The position numbers and the translations under genes were made by a program. This document shows, one piece after another, positions 34,102 to 42,667 of a stretch of DNA of 64,000 nt. The notes under the pieces are model-generated. The model saw only the letters and a list, made by a program, of their open reading frames with translations. It did not search any database and was not told the origin of the DNA. How positions within the stretch are numbered: the stretch's first letter is position 1; each line of letters starts with the position of its first letter. Source of the DNA: SZUA-309 sp965232595. Its GTDB lineage: Bacteria; Pseudomonadota; Gammaproteobacteria; Pseudomonadales; Azotimanducaceae. The stretch is taken from NCBI GenBank assembly GCA_965232595.1, contig OZ246983.1, positions 4,216,001 to 4,280,000 on the forward strand. Reading direction: 5' to 3'.

Positions 34102-35460
34102 TCAGTTCCCGACCACCCGATGTGCAACCACCTCTCCAACGATGATGGTAGTCGGACCTTTGATGCCAGCCTCTCGCACCTTGCCGGCGAGATCGCTTAG
34201 CGTGCCGACCACAACTCTCTGTTCCGGATAAGTCGCCTTCTCGATCAGCGCCACTGGAGTCTCAGGCGCCCTGCCATGCTCAATCAGCGAGGCAAAGATC
34301 TCCTCGATGCCGGACAGGCCCATATACAGCACAACGGTCTGACCAGCATGCGCCAGTTCCGGCCAATCCAGGTTGATCCGGTTTTCCGCCCGATGACCTG
34401 TCACGAACCGCACGGATTGGGACAGTTCCCGGTAAGTCAGAGGAATTCCGGCATAGCTGGCCGAGCCTGACGCAGCCGTAATGCCCGGGACGGCGATGAC
34501 GTCGATTCCCGCTTCCACCAGCACTTCGACCTCTTCGCCGCCGCGTCCGAAGATGAACGGATCTCCACCTTTCAGGCGCACAACCACTTTGCCGGCCAGC
34601 GCCTCGGTGCGCATCAGCTCGTTGATCGCTTCCTGACGGGTGCTCGGTGCGCGCCATTTCTTGCCGACGTAAACCTGCTCAGCGTCTCTACGGGCGTAGT
34701 CGAGAATCTGCCAGTTGACCAGATTGTCATAGAGGATGACGTCGGCCGACTGTATGAGGCGCAACGCTTTCAGCGTGAGCAATTCCGGATCGCCCGGGCC
34801 AGCTCCGACGATGGCGACCCAGCCGGTGTCTTTCTCGGCAAGCGCTGTCTTGAATCCGGCTTCTGCCGCCTTTTCATCGCCACGATAAACCGCTTCAGCC
34901 GTTGGGCCCTCGACGACGCGCTGCCAGAGCTGCTGACGTCCCGCGATGGTTGGCACCTCGGCTTTGGCACGCTTCCGCCGGGCTTTGACGAACTCCGCGA
35001 GCGCCCCCAGCCTGGCCGGCAATCGAGCTTCGAGCCAACCACGCACGACGCGGGCCATGGTGGGCGAAGCGCCTCCTGTGGATATCGCCACCAGCACCGG
35101 CGTCCGATCGACGATGCTCGGGAAAATGACGTTGGAGAGCTCTGGACGGTCGACGCTGTTGATCGGCACCTGCGCAGCCAGGCAGTCCGCGTAGATTTGC
35201 TCGTTTACCGCCACATCATCGGTGGCGCTCACTACCAGGCGCATGCCCTCGATGTCGGTCGGCTGATAGGTTCGATCAATTGTCTCGAGGTCGTACTCGC
35301 CGACGAGCTCGCGGGTTTCGCTGGCGAGCTCAGGAGAGACGATTCGAACCCTGGCCCCAGCCCGGCAGAGCAGGCTGATCTTTCGAGCCGCAATCTCGCC
35401 GCCGCCGACCACCAGCACCGGTTGGTCCTGCAGACGGAAGAAGAGCGGCAGGTAGTCCAC
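34102..35460 (-). CDS. cysG: siroheme synthase (fused dehydrogenase/ferrochelatase and uroporphyrinogen methyltransferase)
   Basis: CysG makes siroheme for sulfite and nitrite reductase. The N-terminal part (MDYLPLFFRLQDQPVLVVGGGEIAARKISLL) is the NAD-binding precorrin-2 dehydrogenase/ferrochelatase, with STGGASPTMARVVRGWLEA in its dimer region. The C-terminal half, from about residue 215, is the SAM-dependent methyltransferase: VGAGPGDPELLTLKALRLIQSADVILYDNLV, VVRLKGGDPFIFGRGGEE, and VPGITAASGSASYAGIPLTYRELS. Length 452 is standard. It lies just downstream of serS, as in Pseudomonas, and the cysB gene for sulfur regulation is in the same window. Confidence 0.95.
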   Translation of the reverse strand: MDYLPLFFRLQDQPVLVVGGGEIAARKISLLCRAGARVRIVSPELASETRELVGEYDLETIDRTYQPTDIEGMRLVVSATDDVAVNEQIYADCLAAQVPINSVDRPELSNVIFPSIVDRTPVLVAISTGGASPTMARVVRGWLEARLPARLGALAEFVKARRKRAKAEVPTIAGRQQLWQRVVEGPTAEAVYRGDEKAAEAGFKTALAEKDTGWVAIVGAGPGDPELLTLKALRLIQSADVILYDNLVNWQILDYARRDAEQVYVGKKWRAPSTRQEAINELMRTEALAGKVVVRLKGGDPFIFGRGGEEVEVLVEAGIDVIAVPGITAASGSASYAGIPLTYRELSQSVRFVTGHRAENRINLDWPELAHAGQTVVLYMGLSGIEEIFASLIEHGRAPETPVALIEKATYPEQRVVVGTLSDLAGKVREAGIKGPTTIIVGEVVAHRVVGN

Positions 35461-35487
35461 TGTGTACCTCGCTGCCTACCCGAACGC

Positions 35488-36764
35488 TCAGCCCAGCTCG
35501 AGCGAATCGAGCCCACCCATGTAGGGCTTCAGAACTTCCGGCACGTGCACGTTGCCATCGCCGTCCTGGTAGTTCTCCAGCACCGCAACCAGCGTTCTGC
35601 CAACGGCCAGACCCGATCCGTTAAGCGTGTGCACCAGCTCCGGCTTGCCGGTCTCCGGATTGCGATAGCGGGCCTGCATGCGCCGAGCCTGAAAGTCGAG
35701 CATGTTCGAGCAGGAGGAAATCTCCCGGTACTGGTTCTGGCCAGGCAGCCACACCTCCAGATCGTAGGTTTTGGCGGCGGAGAAGCCGAGGTCGCCGCCG
35801 CAGAGCACAACGGTGCGGAACGGCAGCTCAAGCTTGCGCAGAATCACCCGGGCCGCTTCGGTGAGCGACTCCAGCGCCTCCCAGGAGTCTTCCGGCCGGA
35901 CGATGTGCACCAGCTCCACCTTTTCGAACTGGTGCTGACGGATCATGCCCCGCGTATCGCGACCATAGCTGCCCGCTTCGCTGCGGAAGCACGGCGTGTG
36001 GCAGACGTGCTTCAGCGGCAACTGCTCAGCGTCGATGATCTGGTCGCGGTAGATGTTGGTGACCGGTACCTCGGCAGTGGGCGCCAGGTAGAAGTCAGAT
36101 TCGCTGGCAATGTAGAACTGATCTTCCGCGAACTTCGGCAGCTGGCCCGTACCGTAGAGCGAGTCGGCGTTGACGATGTACGGCACGTACACCTCTTCGT
36201 AGCCGTGCTCATTGATGTGGGTGTCGATCATGAACTGGGTCAGCGCACGATGTAGCCGCACCATGTTGCCGCGCATCACCACGAAGCGGCTGCCGGAAAT
36301 CTTCGCCGCCACCTCGAAATCGAGGGCGCCGTTATCGGTCAGGTCGACGTGGTCCTTGGGCTCGAAGTTGAACTTCGGTGGCTCGCCCCAGCGACCAACT
36401 TCAACGTTGTCTTCCTCGTCCTTCCCCTCAGCACTGAATCGTCCGGCAGGTTGGGAACGCCGCGGAGAAACTCCTGCAGGTCATCCTGCAGCACCGCGAA
36501 GCGGGATTTCGCCTCATCCAGCCGCTTGCCCAGGTCCCCCACTTCCGCCTTCAGGGGCTCTATGTCTTCGCCGGCTGCTTTGGCCTGACCGATGGCCTTG
36601 GACTTTGCGTTCCGCTCACTCTGCAGCTGCTCGGTTTCCGTCTGCAGCACGCGGCGCTCCGACTCGAGCGCCTCGTAGCGCGCCACGTCGAAGTCGAAGC
36701 CTTTGACTTTGAGCCTGGCCTGAACCGCCTTGGGGTCGGTCCGAAGCAGCTTGCTGTCCAACAT
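35488..36764 (-). pseudogene. serS: serine--tRNA ligase, interrupted by a single-base frameshift
   Basis: Seryl-tRNA synthetase charges tRNA-Ser. Two frames together give a full enzyme: the N-terminal coiled-coil arm (36764 down to ~36433; MLDSKLLRTDPKAVQARLKVK to GVPNLPDDSV) and the class II catalytic domain (AEGKDEEDNVEVGRWGEPPKF through AAKISGSRFVVMRGNMV, motif 2 FRSEAGSYGRDTRG, motif 3 NGSGLAVGRTLVAVLEN). Between them one base is missing near 36432: plus-strand GCAC where GCCAC would restore frame and yield Val-Ala-Glu-Gly-Lys. With that base the product is 425 residues, normal size. Since serS is essential, a sequencing or assembly error is most likely, but a true mutation with a second copy elsewhere is possible. 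Confidence 0.88.
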
Positions 36765-36817
36765 CGGTCTTTCCTGAATCTCGTTCTATCGTGTGTCTGG
36801 CGGGCGTTCGGTGGTGC

Positions 36818-37198
36818 TCAACCGGTGCCGAGCCGCTGCCCTGCCCAGGCTGCCAGCACGCAGCCAACCAGGCTCGCCAGCACGTAAGTGCCTGCGGCGG
36901 CCAGGCGTCCGCCTTCGACCAGCCCGACCGTTTCCAGCGAGAAGGCTGAGAAGGTCGTAAAACCGCCGAGGAAGCCCACCACCAGCAGGTAGCGGCCCCA
37001 GGCTTCAAACCAGCTGTGCTGGCCATAGAGGCCCCAGAGCAGGCCGATGCCCAGCGAGCCGGCGATGTTAATGACTAAGGTCGGCCATGGGAACTGTCCC
37101 GGCACGAAAAAGGCCGTGCTGAGGAGGAATCTGGCGGTTGCGCCGCCGGCGCCGCCGAGGGCCACCCAGAGAACCCCCTCAAGCATCGTTTTTGCCAT
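36818..37198 (-). CDS. crcB: fluoride ion channel CrcB (Fluc)
   Basis: A small dual-topology membrane channel that exports fluoride. The 126-residue protein has four hydrophobic segments and the family marks LGGAGGATARFLLS near the N-terminus, PWPTLVINIAGSLGIGLLWG with the pore Asn, and GFLGGFTTFSAFSLETV. It starts at ATG 37198, inside the end of rarA (20-bp overlap); ATG 37186 is an alternative with 8-bp overlap. With the start inside rarA there is no room for a fluoride riboswitch, so expression probably follows rarA. The position between rarA and serS matches the Pseudomonas-type order. Confidence 0.92.
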   Translation of the reverse strand: MAKTMLEGVLWVALGGAGGATARFLLSTAFFVPGQFPWPTLVINIAGSLGIGLLWGLYGQHSWFEAWGRYLLVVGFLGGFTTFSAFSLETVGLVEGGRLAAAGTYVLASLVGCVLAAWAGQRLGTG

Positions 37199-38501
37199 GC
37201 CTGCGTGCCTGTTGCTCGCTGGAAGCCTTGTCCAGCTCGCGCAGACGGGCCAGACGGTCGCGAATCTTGATTTCCAGTCCTTGCGCTGCCGGCTCGTAGT
37301 AGCTGGTCGGCGCCATCTCATCGGGCCAGTAGCGCTCACCGGCTGCATAGGATTCGTTCTCGTCGTGGGCGTAGCGGTAGCCATCGCCATGCCCCAGCTC
37401 CTTCATCAGCCTGGTCGGGGCGTTGCGCAGGTGCATGGGCACCGGGTGCGAGCCGGTCTCCTTTACGTGCGCCATGGCGGCGCCAAAGGCCTTGTAGGCC
37501 GCATTGCTCTTTGGAACGCTGGCCAGATAAAGCACGGCCTGCGCCAAGGCCAGCTCCCCTTCCGGGGAACCCAACCGGTCATAGGCATCCCAGGCCGCCA
37601 TGGCGAGCTGCAGGCCTCGCGGATCCGCGTTGCCAATATCCTCGCTGGCCATTCGCACGACCCGGCGGGCGATGTAGAGGGGATCGCAGCCGCCGTCCAG
37701 CATCCGGCAGAGCCAGTACAGGGCCGGATCCGGGGCGCTGCCGCGAACGGCTTTGTGCAGAGCTGAGATCTGGTCGTAAAAGGCATCGCCGCCCTTGTCG
37801 AAGCGCCGGTAGCGGCTGCCGGCGGCCTCGCTGACCGCATGCTCGCTGATCGGGCCATCGGCCAGCTGAGCTGCCACCTCCAGCAGGTTCAGGCAGCGGC
37901 GGGCGTCGCCATCGGCCAGATCGCAGATGAGCGTGCGCGCATCCGGCTCGATGTCCGCCTGCAACGCCTCGGCGCAGGCCCGGTCCACAAGTTGAGCCAG
38001 GTCATCTGCCTCGAGCGAGCGCAGCACGTAAACCCGGGCCCGGGAAAGCAGCGCCGCGTTGACCTCGAAGGAGGGATTTTCCGTGGTGGCGCCAATGAAG
38101 GTGACCGTGCCCTTCTCCACGTGCGGCAGAAAGGCGTCCTGCTGGGCTTTGTTGAAGCGGTGCACCTCGTCCACGAACAGCACGGTGTGCTCACCGAGGC
38201 CCTGCACGGCTTCCGCCTCGCTGACGGCCGCCCGCACGTCCTTCACGCCGGAGAGCACCGCGGAAAGGCTGATCCAGTGCGCGTCAGAAGCCGATGCCAG
38301 CAGCCTGGCGAGGGTGGTTTTGCCGGTGCCGGGTGGCCCCCAGAGAATCATGGAATGCAGGCGACCTTCATCGGCGGCTCTGGCCAGCGGTTTGCCGGGC
38401 GCCAGCAGGTGCTGCTGGCCGACGAAGCCGGCCAGCGTTTTCGGGCGCATCCGATCGGCTAACGGGGCCGTATTCTCGAGGGCATCATCCGCCGATGACA
38501 T
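37179..38501 (-). CDS. rarA: replication-associated recombination protein A
   Basis: RarA (MgsA) is an AAA+ ATPase that acts at stalled replication forks with SSB and RecA. The 440-residue sequence has RMRPKTLAGFVGQQHLLAPGKPL, Walker A GPPGTGKTT, Walker B LFVDEVHRFNKAQQDAFLP, Sensor 1 FIGATTENPSFEVN, and the C-terminal MgsA domain (DAFYDQISALHKAVRGSAPDPALYWLCRML). I prefer ATG 38501 because GGAAA lies just upstream; the longer frame to 38528 adds nine residues. It overlaps the end of lolA by 17 bp, giving the chain ftsK-lolA-rarA-crcB-serS on the minus strand. Confidence 0.95.
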   Translation of the reverse strand: MSSADDALENTAPLADRMRPKTLAGFVGQQHLLAPGKPLARAADEGRLHSMILWGPPGTGKTTLARLLASASDAHWISLSAVLSGVKDVRAAVSEAEAVQGLGEHTVLFVDEVHRFNKAQQDAFLPHVEKGTVTFIGATTENPSFEVNAALLSRARVYVLRSLEADDLAQLVDRACAEALQADIEPDARTLICDLADGDARRCLNLLEVAAQLADGPISEHAVSEAAGSRYRRFDKGGDAFYDQISALHKAVRGSAPDPALYWLCRMLDGGCDPLYIARRVVRMASEDIGNADPRGLQLAMAAWDAYDRLGSPEGELALAQAVLYLASVPKSNAAYKAFGAAMAHVKETGSHPVPMHLRNAPTRLMKELGHGDGYRYAHDENESYAAGERYWPDEMAPTSYYEPAAQGLEIKIRDRLARLRELDKASSEQQARRHGKNDA

Positions 38502-39141
38502 CGGTTTCCGGTGGGACATCCAGCTCAAAGTCGGCGGATTGTATCACCCGGTCCGGATCGACCTGGAAGCGGATCTCTGTGTACTGACCGAGATGGTCAA
38601 CGATGCCGAGCGAGTCGAGGCCCGCCGGCGAGAAGGTGAGGCGGATCTCGGCGAACAGGGTTTCCTCCCCTTTCGGCGAGATGACGTAGCTGTCGATCCC
38701 CTCCTCTTCCAGCGGCAGGCGGATGATCTGGAACTTCTCGCCCAGATCCAGCTGATCGCTGGTGAGCAGCGAAATCGGCGTGTCCGTGAGGGCATCCGCC
38801 AGCGGCCGGATGGTCAGCTGCTCAAGATCCGGATCGTAGACCTTCAGCGAGTCACCCTCGGTCACGATTACCTGCGGGTAAGGATCGTCCACCACCCACT
38901 TGAAGTTCGGCCGGTCGAGCAGCACGTAGCCAGTGGACTGTTCGAGGATCTGCCCGCGATTACCGGCGATGGCCTGCATGAAGCTGGCAGCAAAGGTCTC
39001 GAGACCATCCAGGCGCTCCGTCAGCGCAGCGGCATCCTGAGCAGCGAAGTCAGGGCCTTCAGCTGCAGGGTTCGCTGCCCAGGTGGGCGCCGCAACGGGC
39101 ACCGTGACCAGCGCAAGCGCAAGGAGAATACGGCTCAGCAT
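38485..39141 (-). CDS. lolA: outer membrane lipoprotein carrier protein LolA
   Basis: LolA is the periplasmic chaperone that ferries lipoproteins from LolCDE to LolB. The 218-residue precursor has a signal peptide (MLSRILLALALVTVPVAAPTWA, cleavage after TWA) and the family core: LDGLETFAASFMQ, GYVLLDRPNFKWVVDDPYPQVIVTEGDSLKVYDPDLEQLTIRPL, and FDLDVPP-like end (FELDVPPETDVIGG). It starts one base after the ftsK stop, and both its neighbours and order are those of Pseudomonas. Confidence 0.95.
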   Translation of the reverse strand: MLSRILLALALVTVPVAAPTWAANPAAEGPDFAAQDAAALTERLDGLETFAASFMQAIAGNRGQILEQSTGYVLLDRPNFKWVVDDPYPQVIVTEGDSLKVYDPDLEQLTIRPLADALTDTPISLLTSDQLDLGEKFQIIRLPLEEEGIDSYVISPKGEETLFAEIRLTFSPAGLDSLGIVDHLGQYTEIRFQVDPDRVIQSADFELDVPPETDVIGG

Positions 39142-39142
39142 C

Positions 39143-41392
39143 TCAGTCCCGCTTCGGTACCAGCACTTCGCGGCTGCCGTTGCTGCCCATCTCGCTGACC
39201 ACCCCGGCCGCTTCCATGGACTCGATCAGCCGGGCAGCCCGGTTGTAGCCAATTCTGAGCTTCCGCTGCACCGAGGAGATCGAGGCCCGACGGCTGTCGA
39301 GGACGAACTCCACCGCTTCGTCGTAGAGCGGATCGCTGTCCTCCGAGCCATCCCCCGTATCGATGGCCACGAAGGGTTCTTCCTCGCCGCCTGTGAGCAC
39401 GTCTTCCCGATAGTTGGGCGCAGCCCGCTGCTTCCAGTCCTCAACGACGCGATGGACTTCTTCGTCCGACACGAAGGCACCGTGTACCCGGGTCGGCACC
39501 CCGGAACCCGGTGGCAGGTAAAGCATGTCGCCGTGCCCGAGCAGCTGCTCGGCACCGCCCTGGTCGAGAATGGTCCTGGAGTCCACCTTGGACGAAACCT
39601 GGAAGCTGATCCGCGTCGGGATGTTGGCCTTGATCAGGCCAGTGATCACGTCCACCGACGGCCGCTGGGTTGCCAGAATCAGATGGATGCCGGCCGCCCT
39701 CGCCTTCTGCGCGATGCGGGCGATGAGCTGCTCCACCTTCTTGCCGACGATCATCATCATGTCGGCGAACTCGTCGATCACCACCACAATGGTCGGCAGC
39801 TTCTCGAGCATGGGCGGCTCGCCGTCCAGCTCCTCGTTCCAGAGCGGGTCCGGGATGCCACCAGCCTTTTCCGCGTCTGCCACCTGGCGGTTGAAGCCGG
39901 CCAGATTACGCACGCCCAGAGAGGCCATGAGCTTGTAGCGCCGCTCCATCTCGGCCACGCACCAGTTGAGCGCCTGCGCCGCTTCTTTCATGTCCGTAAC
40001 CACCGGCGCCAGCAGGTGCGGTATCCCCTCGTACACCGAGAGCTCGAGCATCTTCGGGTCGACCAGGATCAGCCGCACCTCTTCCGGCGTCGACTTGCAG
40101 AGGATGGAGAGCAGCATGGCGTTCACGCCGACCGACTTACCGGAGCCGGTGGTACCCGCCACCAGCAGGTGCGGCATGCGGGCCACGTCTGCAACCTGCG
40201 GCTCGCCCATGATGTCTTTGCCCAGCGCCAGGGTGAGCGGCGACTTGGAGTCCTGGAACACCGGATCCGCCAGAATCTCTTTCAGGCGTACGGTTTCCCG
40301 ATGCTCGTTGGGAATCTCGATGCCAACCACCGACTTGCCGGGAATCACCTCGACGATCCGGACGCTGATCACGGCCAGCGATCGGGCCAGATCCTTGGCC
40401 AGGGCGCTGATGCGCTGCACCTTGACGCCTGCGGCGGGCTGAATCTCGAATCGGGTGACCACCGGGCCAGGCAGCACGGACTCGACCTGGGCCTCGATGC
40501 CGAAGTCCGCCAGCTTCAGCTCCAGCAGTCGGGACATGGCCTCCAGCGAAGCCTCGGAGTAACCCACCTCCTCGTCGTCGGATTTCTCGTCGAGCAGCTC
40601 CAGATCCGGCAGCTCGGATGAGGTCTTCAGATCAAACAGCTTCTGCTGCCGGGCTTTGGGTTTCTGCTTCGGCTTCTCCGGAGCGGTGATCTTCGGCAGG
40701 CTGCGCTCGGCGGCCTTGGCTTCGGACTTCTTCCGCGCCTTTTTCCGCGAAGCCACGTGCTCCTGGGCAACCAGCCGGGCGCTCTTCCGTGCTTTCCACA
40801 TGTCCACCCGGCGGTCGATGAAGCTGACGAACGACCGGGAGCTGACGTGCAGCCAGCGGCCGGTCACCTCGGCCACATCGAGCCAGGAGAAGCCGGCAGC
40901 CGCCTGGGCGCCGATCAGCAGCCCGGCCAGGCAGAGCAGCGTCAGCCCCACCCAGCCGAAGACAGGCTCGCCGATTTCAGCCAGCCACTCGCCGAGCACG
41001 CCGCCGATGCCGGCCGGCATGTCCATGGCTGCCGTGAAGTGCACCTGGCTCAGCACGCAGGCACAGATGATCAGGCTCAGCCAGCCGAGGCCGCGGATGC
41101 TGACCACTGGCCAGGAAACAGGCTCCAGCGCCCCGCGGACCAGGCGATAGCCGATGATCACCAGCGCCACCGGCACCAGGTAGGCCACCACCCCGAACAG
41201 ATAGAGCATGACGTCGGCAAACCAGGCGCCGCTTCGGCCCACCAGGTTCTGCACTTCGCCGCCGCCGCCGCTGTAGGTGAACGACGGATCCATGGGCGAA
41301 TAGGAAACGATGGCGAGCAGCGAGTAGAGCGCTGCGGCAGCCAGGCCAACCAGGCCGATTTCCCGGACGGGTACGGAGGCGGGTGTGGACAC
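39143..41392 (-). CDS. ftsK: DNA translocase FtsK
   Basis: FtsK is a septum-anchored motor that pumps chromosomal DNA and activates XerCD at dif. Four N-terminal membrane segments occupy about residues 10-165; a short charged linker (~190-265, KKARKKSEAK, KPKQKPKARQQK) replaces the very long linker of E. coli; the motor has Walker A AGTTGSGKSVGVNAM and Walker B VVVIDEFADMMM; the C-terminal gamma winged helix (LYDEAVEFVLDSRRASISSVQRKLRIGYNRAARLIE) reads KOPS. I place the start at GTG 41392, preceded by GGAG at 8 bases, giving 749 residues. The open frame continues upstream into antisense sequence of aat, which is a shadow. Confidence 0.93.
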   Translation of the reverse strand: MSTPASVPVREIGLVGLAAAALYSLLAIVSYSPMDPSFTYSGGGGEVQNLVGRSGAWFADVMLYLFGVVAYLVPVALVIIGYRLVRGALEPVSWPVVSIRGLGWLSLIICACVLSQVHFTAAMDMPAGIGGVLGEWLAEIGEPVFGWVGLTLLCLAGLLIGAQAAAGFSWLDVAEVTGRWLHVSSRSFVSFIDRRVDMWKARKSARLVAQEHVASRKKARKKSEAKAAERSLPKITAPEKPKQKPKARQQKLFDLKTSSELPDLELLDEKSDDEEVGYSEASLEAMSRLLELKLADFGIEAQVESVLPGPVVTRFEIQPAAGVKVQRISALAKDLARSLAVISVRIVEVIPGKSVVGIEIPNEHRETVRLKEILADPVFQDSKSPLTLALGKDIMGEPQVADVARMPHLLVAGTTGSGKSVGVNAMLLSILCKSTPEEVRLILVDPKMLELSVYEGIPHLLAPVVTDMKEAAQALNWCVAEMERRYKLMASLGVRNLAGFNRQVADAEKAGGIPDPLWNEELDGEPPMLEKLPTIVVVIDEFADMMMIVGKKVEQLIARIAQKARAAGIHLILATQRPSVDVITGLIKANIPTRISFQVSSKVDSRTILDQGGAEQLLGHGDMLYLPPGSGVPTRVHGAFVSDEEVHRVVEDWKQRAAPNYREDVLTGGEEEPFVAIDTGDGSEDSDPLYDEAVEFVLDSRRASISSVQRKLRIGYNRAARLIESMEAAGVVSEMGSNGSREVLVPKRD

Positions 41393-41470
41393 GGGGGGGA
41401 TCTCCACTAAGTTCGGGGCCGAGTGTACCCAATCGTGATAGGCGTCACAAATTCCCATCTTTTTCAATCT

Positions 41471-41489
41471 GTTAGCGTGCCTTGCTAAC
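41471..41489. promoter_or_regulatory. inverted repeat in the ftsK/PA4642-like gap
   Basis: GTTAGC and GCTAAC, 7 bases apart, form a perfect 6-bp dyad in the 192-bp gap between divergent genes. It could be an operator or a small hairpin. A TATCAT with CGCCGTT discriminator at 41539-41544 may be the -10 for the plus-strand gene. Confidence 0.3.
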
Positions 41490-41584
41490 GATTCCTCTTC
41501 CCGCCTACCCCTTAGATGCGCGGCTCCGGAGCCCGGGTTATCATCGCCGTTAATCGATTCGCCAACGGAGAACAGCACGAGCCC

Positions 41585-41881
41585 ATGCGACCGGACAAAC
41601 AGAAAGTCATCGATGAGGTCTGGGACGACGAGCGTATAGAGAGCTTCCTCGGCAAAACCCCCATGGGGGACGAGGAAAACCCGGATTACAGCGTTCTGCT
41701 CAACGCCTACCGGAGCATGCGCCCGGGAGATTTCGAACGATTCATCGAGCGGTTCACGGCGCTCGGTCGCGACCTGGACGCGAAGAGCAACGACGGCCAA
41801 ACCCTGCTGGCGCTGATTGCTGATCATCGGCATAGCGAACCGTTCCGTGACATTCTCAGGAGCAAGGGTGCAACGGCCTAG
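41585..41881 (+). CDS. PA4642-like small protein
   Basis: A 98-residue acidic protein (MRPDKQKVIDEVWDDERIESFLGKTP). The C-terminal half has an ankyrin-like helix pair, RFTALGRDLDAKSNDGQTLLALIADHRHSEPFRDILRSKG. It resembles small proteins I know as the PA4642 family from Pseudomonas, with no established function. I start at ATG 41585; the in-frame ATG at 41516 would add 23 residues lacking family character. It stands where Pseudomonas has trxB, between ftsK and aat. Confidence 0.65.
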   Translation: MRPDKQKVIDEVWDDERIESFLGKTPMGDEENPDYSVLLNAYRSMRPGDFERFIERFTALGRDLDAKSNDGQTLLALIADHRHSEPFRDILRSKGATA

Positions 41882-41905
41882 CTGAACGGCCCCTGACCAA
41901 CGGTC

Positions 41906-42667
41906 ATGAACCTGCTGCCCCGCTCCCAACCCGATTTTCCGCCCGTCGACCGGGCCCTTGCCGACCCGAACGGGCTGCTGGCGGTTGGCGGTCAGCTCGA
42001 TGCCGAGTGGCTGACCATGGCCTATCGGCGCGGCATCTTTCCCTGGTTCGACAACGACCGCAGCCCCATCCTCTGGTGGTGCCCGGATCCCCGCGCAGTG
42101 ATCTTCCCCGATGCTGTGCACATCAGCCGCTCGCTGGCCAAACGCCTGCGGAACGGTGGTTTCGAGGTCACGGCGGACACGGCCTTCGCCGAGGTGATCG
42201 CCGGCTGCGCCGAAGAGCGGGCCTCCCAGGCTGACGAGGTGGCGGCCGGCACCTGGATCACCCCGGGCATGATGGCCGCCTATACGGATCTGCATGAGCG
42301 TGGCCTCGCTCATTCCATCGAGGTCTGGCAGGCACAGGGCACGGCCCGAGTGCTGGTTGGCGGCCTCTACGGCGTTTCCCTCGGCCGGATGTTCTTCGGC
42401 GAGTCCATGTTCAGCCGGGTGCCGGACGCGAGCAAAATTGCGCTGTGCCACCTGGCCAGACAGCTGCTGGCCTGGGATTTCTGGCTCATCGACTGCCAGA
42501 TCGCCAACCCGCATCTGACCAGAATGGGCGCGGTGGATCTGGTCAGGGAGCACTTCATCGAGCTGGTCGAGAAAAACGCCCACCAGCCAACGCTTGCTGG
42601 ACCCTGGACGCTGGAGCCGGTGGCGCCGGACGCCTGGTCCCGAAGCCCGTCGAGGAGCCAGGCTTGA
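41906..42667 (+). CDS. aat: leucyl/phenylalanyl-tRNA--protein transferase
   Basis: Aat adds Leu or Phe from aminoacyl-tRNA to proteins with N-terminal Lys or Arg, marking them for ClpS/ClpAP. The 253-residue protein contains DPNGLLAVGGQLDAEWLTMAYRRGIFPWF, WWCPDPRAVIFPD, AGTWITPGMMAAYTDLHERGLAHSIEVW, and GGLYGVSLGRMFFGESMFSRVPDASKIALCHLARQL, all characteristic. Its stop overlaps the TTG start of bpt by TTGA. With bpt, clpS and clpA, all N-degron components lie within about 4.7 kb. Confidence 0.96.
   Translation: MNLLPRSQPDFPPVDRALADPNGLLAVGGQLDAEWLTMAYRRGIFPWFDNDRSPILWWCPDPRAVIFPDAVHISRSLAKRLRNGGFEVTADTAFAEVIAGCAEERASQADEVAAGTWITPGMMAAYTDLHERGLAHSIEVWQAQGTARVLVGGLYGVSLGRMFFGESMFSRVPDASKIALCHLARQLLAWDFWLIDCQIANPHLTRMGAVDLVREHFIELVEKNAHQPTLAGPWTLEPVAPDAWSRSPSRSQA

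Noticed and set aside
36339..36440. Programmed frameshift in serS
   Set aside because: No slippery heptamer or stimulatory structure lies at the junction; a one-base deletion or sequencing error is simpler.
37186..37260. Fluoride riboswitch for crcB
   Set aside because: crcB starts inside rarA, so there is no independent leader in which such an element could sit.
41393..42583. N-terminal extension of the ftsK frame
   Set aside because: The extra ~400 residues are antisense to aat and the PA4642-like gene. GTG 41392 has a proper RBS and gives the usual N-terminus.
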